Below, piece after piece: positions 34,385-39,469 of a DNA stretch of 39,469 nucleotides. The stretch is from an uncultured Lysobacteraceae bacterium. Lineage in GTDB: Bacteria > Pseudomonadota > Gammaproteobacteria > Xanthomonadales > Xanthomonadaceae. Position 1 is the stretch's first letter, and each line of letters starts with the position of its first letter. Both the position numbers and the translations under genes were made by a program. The DNA is taken from assembly GCA_936911875.1 (NCBI GenBank), contig CAKZGB010000005.1, forward strand, positions 1 to 39,469. Reading direction: 5' to 3'. The notes under the pieces are model-generated. The model saw only the letters and a program-made list of their open reading frames with translations. It was not told where the DNA came from and searched no databases.

Positions 34385-35268
34385 GCACGCCGACAACCGG
34401 TCTGCAGAAGCTCGTGGTAATCAGTGGTCTGTCCGGTGCGGGCAAGTCGGTGGCGCTACGCACGTTCGAAGACTTGGGGTACTACTGCGTCGACAATCTG
34501 CCGGCGGAATTACTGCCCGCGTTTCTGGCCACATTCGATGGCGAGGAACTCACGCACACCACCTCACTTGCAGTGGGTATTGATGCGCGTAGCCGATATG
34601 GTCAGTCGCGCAATCTGGCGCAATCACTGCAGGAATTGCGTTCCGGCGATCTGGACATGCGCGTCGTGTTCTTTGACTGCAGCGAACAGGTGCTGTTGCA
34701 GCGCTTTGCCGATACGCGCCGTCGCCATCCGCTCAGCAACAGCGGGTTGCCGCTGCTCGATGCAATTCGCGAAGAGGCTCGTATGTTGGCCCCGGTTCGT
34801 GAGATTGCCGACATGGTGCTGGATACCAGTCATCACAACGTGCATCGGCTGCGCCGCGACTTGCTCTCGCACTTCAGCTCCAACGAAGTGGGGAACGTCA
34901 CCTTGCTGTTCGAATCCTTTGCATATCGCCACGGTATTCCCGGCGAGGCCGATTTCGTTTTCGATGCCCGCGCTTTGGCCAATCCGCACTGGGATCCGGA
35001 GCTGCGTGCCTTTACCGGCCGCGAGCCGCGCGTCATGGAGTATCTGTCGTCCCAGGACGATGTGCGGCTGTTTACCGATCAGATCTGCGGCTTGCTGGAA
35101 TCCTGGCTGCCGCGTTTAGCCCGCGATTCCACCCGCAGTTACATCACGGTGGCCTTCGGCTGCAGCGGCGGCAAACATCGCTCGGTGTATCTGGCCGAAC
35201 ATTTCGCTGCCTGGGCGCGTCAGCAGGGCTGGCCGGACGTTGCGGTGAATCACCGCGAAATTGAATGA
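34381..35268 (+). CDS. rapZ: RNase adapter protein RapZ
   Basis: RapZ in E. coli binds the sRNA GlmZ and delivers it to RNase E, so controlling glucosamine-6-phosphate supply. Whether this species has a GlmZ-like RNA is unknown. The 295-residue product has an N-terminal P-loop GLSGAGKS (residues 16-23), YYCVDNLPAELLP, and a C-terminal domain with TVAFGCSGGKHRSVYLAE, as in the family. It overlaps hprK by ATGA, and the EIIA gene follows after 46 nt. Confidence 0.96.
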   Translation: MSTPTTGLQKLVVISGLSGAGKSVALRTFEDLGYYCVDNLPAELLPAFLATFDGEELTHTTSLAVGIDARSRYGQSRNLAQSLQELRSGDLDMRVVFFDCSEQVLLQRFADTRRRHPLSNSGLPLLDAIREEARMLAPVREIADMVLDTSHHNVHRLRRDLLSHFSSNEVGNVTLLFESFAYRHGIPGEADFVFDARALANPHWDPELRAFTGREPRVMEYLSSQDDVRLFTDQICGLLESWLPRLARDSTRSYITVAFGCSGGKHRSVYLAEHFAAWARQQGWPDVAVNHREIE

Positions 35269-35314
35269 CCACTTCGCCATCGGATTTCCATATTTACCTG
35301 TTATCGTTTTTGCA

Positions 35315-35707
35315 ATGAGTGTCGGTGTCCTGATGGTGACGCACCCCGGGGTGGGCCCCGCCCTCCTCCAGGTCGTCCAACGCATGTTCCCTAATCTGCC
35401 GCTGCCGGTTGGCGCGGTAGAGATCGGTTATGACGGTACCGCCGAGCAGATGCTGCCGTTGGCCTCGGCGGCCATGCGTAAGGTCGATCAGGGCGATGGC
35501 GTCCTGTTACTGGTGGATCTGTACGGCTCCACTCCGAGCAACGTGGCCCGCCAGTTGCAGCAGATCAGCACGCGTTGCCGCCGTGTATCGGCTCTCAATC
35601 TGTCCATGCTGTTGCGGGTTCTGAATTACCCGGAACTGGACTTAGAGGCTCTGCAGGCCATGGCCGCGCAGGGCGGAAGAATTGGAATTGTCCTGGATGA
35701 CGCATAG
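35315..35707 (+). CDS. PTS EIIA component, mannose family
   Basis: The 130-residue product is an EIIA of the mannose/fructose/sorbose family: GVLMVTHPGVGPALLQVV carries the phosphorylated His near residue 9, followed by MLLLVDLYGSTPSN-like GVLLLVDLYGSTPSNVA. EIIB, EIIC and EIID genes are not beside it. With EI and HPr it probably forms a phosphorelay that signals rather than transports. The ATG at 35315 gives the family-like start MSVGVLM; no ribosome site is visible and an upstream in-frame start would overlap rapZ. Confidence 0.9.
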   Translation: MSVGVLMVTHPGVGPALLQVVQRMFPNLPLPVGAVEIGYDGTAEQMLPLASAAMRKVDQGDGVLLLVDLYGSTPSNVARQLQQISTRCRRVSALNLSMLLRVLNYPELDLEALQAMAAQGGRIGIVLDDA

Positions 35708-35716
35708 GATCGCTGA

Positions 35717-35986
35717 ATGATCGAAACCAAACTTACTGTTTCCAACCAGCTCGGGCTGCATGCCCGTGCGACGGCCAAGCTGGTGCAGCTGCTGGCACCG
35801 GCACAGAGCGCCTGCACCCTCATCGCCAAAGGTCGTGAGGTGAATGCCAAGAGCATTATGGGCGTGATGTTGCTGGCGGCCGGTCTCGGTACCGAGGTGC
35901 TGTTCCGCGCCGAGGGGCCGGATGAGGAAGAGGTCTCGGCCGCCGTCGCGGACCTGTTCAACCGCAAGTTCGACGAAGAACAGTAA
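35717..35986 (+). CDS. ptsH: Phosphocarrier protein HPr
   Basis: HPr accepts phosphate from EI on His15 and passes it to EIIA proteins. The 89-residue product has His15 in QLGLHARATAKLV and Ser46 in NAKSIMGVMLLAAG, the latter the site for HprK. Both residues are present, so dual His/Ser regulation is possible. It lies between the EIIA and ptsI genes, 9 and 11 nt away. Confidence 0.97.
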   Translation: MIETKLTVSNQLGLHARATAKLVQLLAPAQSACTLIAKGREVNAKSIMGVMLLAAGLGTEVLFRAEGPDEEEVSAAVADLFNRKFDEEQ

Positions 35987-35997
35987 CGGACTGACGG

Positions 35998-37713
35998 ATG
36001 CGCCACGAATTTCAGGGTATCGGTGCTTCACGCGGAACGGCGCTTGGCCGCGCGCGCGTACGTCTACCGCATGCTCTGGATGTCGAAGAAACCCACATTG
36101 ATCCCTCGCAGGTCGAGGCGGAAATTACTCGGCTGCACGAGGCCATCGCCTTTGTTAAAAAGGAAATGGATGATCTGCGCGCCCGACTGACCGGCGCTCT
36201 GATCAAGGAGATGGGCGAGTTTCTGGATCTGCATGCATTGATGCTCGATGATCCGGAACTGCTCGCCAGTTTGGATCGCCTGATTCGTACCAAGCACATC
36301 ATGGCCGACTACGCGCTCCGACTGCAGCGCGATAAAGTCACGCAAGTATTTGCCGCCATGGATGATCCTTACCTGCGCGCACGCGTCGATGATATCGATC
36401 AGGTCATCGGCCGTATCCATGCGGCGCTACACCGCGATACACACCATATCGAAGGCAAGGCCGGCGAGATTCTGGTGGCCGAGAACATTGCGCCCGCCGA
36501 GATCCCGCACTTGCTGGCGCAAGGCGTCATTGCAGTCGTGACTTCACAAGGCAGCGCGCTCTCGCACTCAGCGATCCTGGCCCGTTCCTCGCACATGCCG
36601 CTGGTGGTTTCCACGCCCGGCATCCTACCCAAAATCAACGATGGCGATGCCCTGATCATCGATGGTGCCAGCGGCCTGGTGATCCTGGAACCTAACGCTG
36701 CCGACCTCAAGCAACATCGCTCGCGTGAAGCCGCGTATGCGCGCGAGCAGAAGCAACTGCACCGCCTGCGTCGCGTCCCCACCCGCACACTCGATGATGT
36801 CGAGATCGGACTCTCCGCCAACGCCGAATCGGCCGAAGACGTCGCCGAATCGCACGCACAAGGTGCCACCGGTATCGGTCTGTACCGTACGGAGTTTCTG
36901 TTCCTGCAGCGCAATGAGTTGCCCACCGAGGAAGAACAGTTCCGCGCCTATCGCGATGTCGTGCTCGGAATGGCCGGTCGTCCGGTCACCGTTCGCACCT
37001 TGGACCTCGGTGCCGACAAGGCCGATCGCACCGGCCTGGCCCTACGCAACGAGCCCAATCCTGCACTCGGTTTGCGCGGCATCCGCTTGAGCATGTCCCG
37101 CAAGGGCATCCTCGAGACGCAACTGCGCGCCCTGCTGCGCGCCAGCGGCTACGGCCCGCTGCGAATTCTCACACCTATGATTTCCTCGCGCGAGGAAGTC
37201 ATGTTCATGCGCCGCGAACTGCGCCGCGTCCACCGCGCTCTGCGTGCCGAAGGCCATGCTGTCGCTGACACCGTGCCGCTCGGTGCCATGATCGAGGTAC
37301 CTTCGGCTGCGATTGCGCTATCGACCTTTGTGCGCGATGTGGATTTCATGGCAATCGGCACCAACGATCTGGTGCAGTACCTGCTGGCCGTCGATCGCAA
37401 TAACGATGCCCTAGCCTCCATGCTGACTCCATTGCATCCGGCCGTGCTGCGCCTGCTGCATCATTGCATCGCACTGGCCGAACGCAACAAGCGGCCACTG
37501 AGCGTTTGCGGCGAAATGGCCGGCGATACTCAATTCACGCGCTTGCTGTTGGCATTGGGACTGCGGGAGTTCTCGCTGCATCCTTCGACCTTGCTCAGTG
37601 TGCGCAAGCGCATTCGTGAAACGGATCTGGGCGCACTGATGCAAACGGCACCCGCGCTGTTGCGTGCCCGTTCCATGCGATCCATTGAACGTTGGGTCGA
37701 ACGCACCGCGTAA
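35998..37713 (+). CDS. ptsI: Phosphoenolpyruvate-protein phosphotransferase (enzyme I)
   Basis: EI takes phosphate from PEP and gives it to HPr. The 571-residue product has family length. The phosphorylated His lies in GSALSHSAILARSS near residue 186, the PEP-binding blocks GIGLYRTEFLF and VRTLDLGADK are present, and the catalytic Cys is in SVCGEMAGD near 504. The usual glycine-rich GGRTSH before the His is replaced by QGSALSH, a variant worth noting. The ATG is 11 nt after ptsH. Confidence 0.96.
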   Translation: MRHEFQGIGASRGTALGRARVRLPHALDVEETHIDPSQVEAEITRLHEAIAFVKKEMDDLRARLTGALIKEMGEFLDLHALMLDDPELLASLDRLIRTKHIMADYALRLQRDKVTQVFAAMDDPYLRARVDDIDQVIGRIHAALHRDTHHIEGKAGEILVAENIAPAEIPHLLAQGVIAVVTSQGSALSHSAILARSSHMPLVVSTPGILPKINDGDALIIDGASGLVILEPNAADLKQHRSREAAYAREQKQLHRLRRVPTRTLDDVEIGLSANAESAEDVAESHAQGATGIGLYRTEFLFLQRNELPTEEEQFRAYRDVVLGMAGRPVTVRTLDLGADKADRTGLALRNEPNPALGLRGIRLSMSRKGILETQLRALLRASGYGPLRILTPMISSREEVMFMRRELRRVHRALRAEGHAVADTVPLGAMIEVPSAAIALSTFVRDVDFMAIGTNDLVQYLLAVDRNNDALASMLTPLHPAVLRLLHHCIALAERNKRPLSVCGEMAGDTQFTRLLLALGLREFSLHPSTLLSVRKRIRETDLGALMQTAPALLRARSMRSIERWVERTA

Positions 37714-37791
37714 CGCGATAGCAATCGTCACACGTTGCCGGCGCCGATTGACGCACCCTTACGAACTCGCATCAATTGATGGCTTAAGGGG

Positions 37792-37820
37792 TTCACGGCC
37801 CGCACCGATCAGGGGATAAT
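37792..37820 (+). promoter_or_regulatory. Predicted sigma-70 promoter of mgtE
   Basis: TTCACG (37792-37797) and GATAAT (37815-37820) are spaced 17 nt apart. The start site would be near 37827, only about 20 nt before the ATG, so there is no room for an M-box or other Mg2+ riboswitch. Confidence 0.6.
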
Positions 37821-37846
37821 GGTCCGAATTGCTCCGAGGTCCCCTC

Positions 37847-39205
37847 ATGGCCGAAATGATCCGCCAGGACAAAACCGCACGCCAGTTGCGTCTGCTATCG
37901 GACGCAATCGACAGCGGTCGCCTTGGCCCGGTCAAACGCATGGTGCAGACACTGTCGCCTGCGGAAATCGGCAATCTGCTCGAGTCCATGCCACCGCACA
38001 AGCGCAACGTGCTGTGGGGCTTGGTCGACCCGGAAGACGATGGCGAGGTGCTGCTGCACGTAGGTGACGAGGTCCGTGAGGGCCTGATCGCCGACATGGA
38101 CCAGGACGAACTGGTCGCCGCCGTCGAAGATCTCGATATCGATGACCTTGCCGATCTGGTCGAGGATCTCCCCGACGCCGTCATCAACGAAGTGGTCCGC
38201 TCCATGGACCGCGACGACCGCGAGCGTCTCGAGCAAGTGCTCTCCTACGACGAAGACACGGCCGGCCGCCTGATGAATCCGGACGTGGTGACGGTGCGCG
38301 CCGACACCACCATCGACGTGGTGCTGCGCTACCTGCGCCTGCGCGGCGAACTGCCGGATCACACTGACTACCTGTTCGTGGTCTCCAAGCGTCACCAGTA
38401 CATGGGCCGCATTTCGGTCGCCTCGCTGCTGACCTCGGACCCCAACACGCCCATCAACAAGCTGATTGACGATGAGCAACCGGCCATCGACGTCAACGAG
38501 TCCTCGTCCGAAGTCGCGCGTCAGTTCTCCGACCATGACTGGGTATCGGCACCTGTCGTTGATGACGGCAACGTACTGCTCGGCCGGATCACCATCGATG
38601 ACGTCGTGGACATCATCCGCGAAGAAGCCGAACACCAGGCCTTGAGCGCCGCGGGTCTTGATGAAGACGAGGACATGTTCTCGCCCGTCCACAAGGCCTT
38701 CCGCCGTCGCCTGATCTGGCTCACCGTCAATCTCGGCACGGCCTTCCTCGCCGCATCCGTGGTCGATCAGTTCTCGCCTACGATCGAAAAAATCGTTGCA
38801 CTCGCCGTGCTGATGCCGATTGTGGCCGGCATGGGCGGCAACTCCGGCACCCAAGTATTGACCCTAATGATTCGCGGTCTCGCACTGGGTCAGATCGGCG
38901 CATCCAACGTCTGGTTCCTGTTGCGCAAGGAGCTGTCCGTTGCACTGATCAACGGCTTGGCCCTGGGCCTCTTCCTTGGCGTGATTGTGCTGATCTGGTT
39001 CCGCGACCCGATGCTGTCGCTGGTGATCGGCTGCGCGCTGCTGTTCAACCTGCTCACATCCGCCGCAGGGGGCGTACTGGTGCCATTGGCACTCAAGCGA
39101 ATGGGTTTCGATCCGGCCCTAGCCGGCGGCGTGTTGCTCACGACGCTGACGGATACGATGGGCTTCCTGGGCTTCTTAGGACTCGCTACGCTCATCCTGA
39201 TGTAG
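37847..39205 (+). CDS. mgtE: Magnesium transporter MgtE
   Basis: MgtE is a dimeric Mg2+ channel gated by cytoplasmic Mg2+. The 452-residue product shows an acidic helical N domain (about 25-130, with DEDD- and ED-rich stretches), two CBS domains (about 140-265) and a C-terminal membrane domain of five helices. The family signature LMPIVAGMGGNSGTQ near residue 330 is intact. The ATG at 37847 has GAGG about seven bases upstream; a TTG six codons earlier is less likely. It has its own promoter after ptsI, and its TAG stop abuts the 91-bp repeat array. Confidence 0.95.
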   Translation: MAEMIRQDKTARQLRLLSDAIDSGRLGPVKRMVQTLSPAEIGNLLESMPPHKRNVLWGLVDPEDDGEVLLHVGDEVREGLIADMDQDELVAAVEDLDIDDLADLVEDLPDAVINEVVRSMDRDDRERLEQVLSYDEDTAGRLMNPDVVTVRADTTIDVVLRYLRLRGELPDHTDYLFVVSKRHQYMGRISVASLLTSDPNTPINKLIDDEQPAIDVNESSSEVARQFSDHDWVSAPVVDDGNVLLGRITIDDVVDIIREEAEHQALSAAGLDEDEDMFSPVHKAFRRRLIWLTVNLGTAFLAASVVDQFSPTIEKIVALAVLMPIVAGMGGNSGTQVLTLMIRGLALGQIGASNVWFLLRKELSVALINGLALGLFLGVIVLIWFRDPMLSLVIGCALLFNLLTSAAGGVLVPLALKRMGFDPALAGGVLLTTLTDTMGFLGFLGLATLILM

Positions 39206-39469
39206 AAAATGGTAAATGGGAGTTGGTAAATGGTCCGAGAGACCTAACGCTACCGCACCAGTTACCAATTCCGAGTTTCTATTTTCCCGGCATTGGAAAC
39301 TGGTAAATGGGAGTTGGTAAATGGTCCGGGAGACCTAACGCCGCGGCACCAGTTACTAATTCCGAGTTTCTATTTTCCAGGCATTGGAAACTGGTAAATG
39401 GGAGTTGGTAAATGGTCCGGGAAGCCTGACGCCGCGGCACCAGTTACCAATTCCGAGTTTCTATTTTCC
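39205..39469 (+). repeat. Tandem repeat, 91-bp period, at least 2.9 copies, truncated by window edge
   Basis: Units starting at GGTAAATGGGAGTTGG fall at 39211, 39302 and 39393, exactly 91 bp apart. The third copy is cut after 77 bp by the window end. Copies 1 and 2 differ at about 6 positions and 2 and 3 at about 4 of 77. Each unit holds two direct GGTAAATGG copies 14 bp apart and a nearly matching inverted copy (15-nt arms at 39219-39233 and 39258-39272, 13 of 15 paired). The array is more AT-rich than the genes and begins at the last base of the mgtE stop codon. No gene is visible in it. Confidence 0.95.

Noticed and set aside
37714..37846. M-box magnesium riboswitch before mgtE
   Set aside because: The predicted start site leaves about 20 nt of leader; a weak CAATCG/CGATTG inverted repeat upstream is not an M-box.
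39205..39469. CRISPR array
   Set aside because: Repeats are 91 bp, contiguous and without spacers; no cas genes nearby.

Overview
This window is a GC-rich (roughly 60% by eye) piece of core chromosome from a gammaproteobacterium, most likely a member of or close relative of the Lysobacterales (Xanthomonadales). The grounds are gene order recalled from that group: beta and str ribosomal/RNA-polymerase operons lying head to tail; DUF2066-perM-hda divergent from purM-purN-DUF3108-DUF3108; murA-bolA divergent from kdsD-kdsC-lptCAB; and hprK-rapZ-EIIA(Man)-ptsH-ptsI-mgtE. RpoB, RpoC, PurM and BolA also read like xanthomonad proteins. No species is named, because no search could be run.

Layout. 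Positions 1-16907 are on the minus strand and carry information-processing genes: tRNA-Trp, secE, nusG, rplK, rplA, rplJ, rplL, rpoB, rpoC, then a single DUF4442 hotdog-fold gene, then rpsL, rpsG, fusA and the first codons of tuf. Promoters are readable before rplK and rpsL, and terminators after nusG and rpoC. There are leader regions before rplJ and rpsL and hairpins in four other gaps of these operons. Positions 17015-21251 hold a hutD/ves-like gene (minus), an M20 metallopeptidase, a small GlsB/YeaQ membrane protein, and the MurNAc-recycling pair amgK-murU (plus). Positions 21258-24446 (minus) hold DUF2066-perM-hda; positions 24573-27840 (plus) hold purM, purN and two tandem secreted DUF3108 paralogues. 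MurA and a BolA-like protein (27855-29411, minus) face an LPS operon kdsD-kdsC-lptC-lptA-lptB (29476-32918, plus) that ends in a clear terminator. Hpf, then hprK-rapZ-EIIA-HPr-EI and mgtE, fill 33033-39205. The window ends in a 91-bp-period tandem repeat that starts at the mgtE stop codon and runs off the edge.

How the genes work together. The first part builds ribosomes, RNA polymerase and elongation factors. AmgK-MurU recycles cell-wall MurNAc toward UDP-MurNAc, the product of the de novo route begun by MurA. Kds and Lpt genes make and export lipopolysaccharide. The PTS genes form a phosphorelay without a sugar permease. It has EI, HPr with both His15 and Ser46, an EIIA of the mannose family, and HPr kinase, so it looks regulatory.

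Most of the window is conserved housekeeping DNA, and I found no defence system, mobile element or biosynthetic cluster. The points most worth a second look are the 91-bp repeat array, a dyad at the hprK start, the absence of rpoN and ptsN from their usual places, the hotdog gene lodged between rpoC and rpsL against the str promoter, and an 11-bp promoter motif shared by the two main ribosomal operons.
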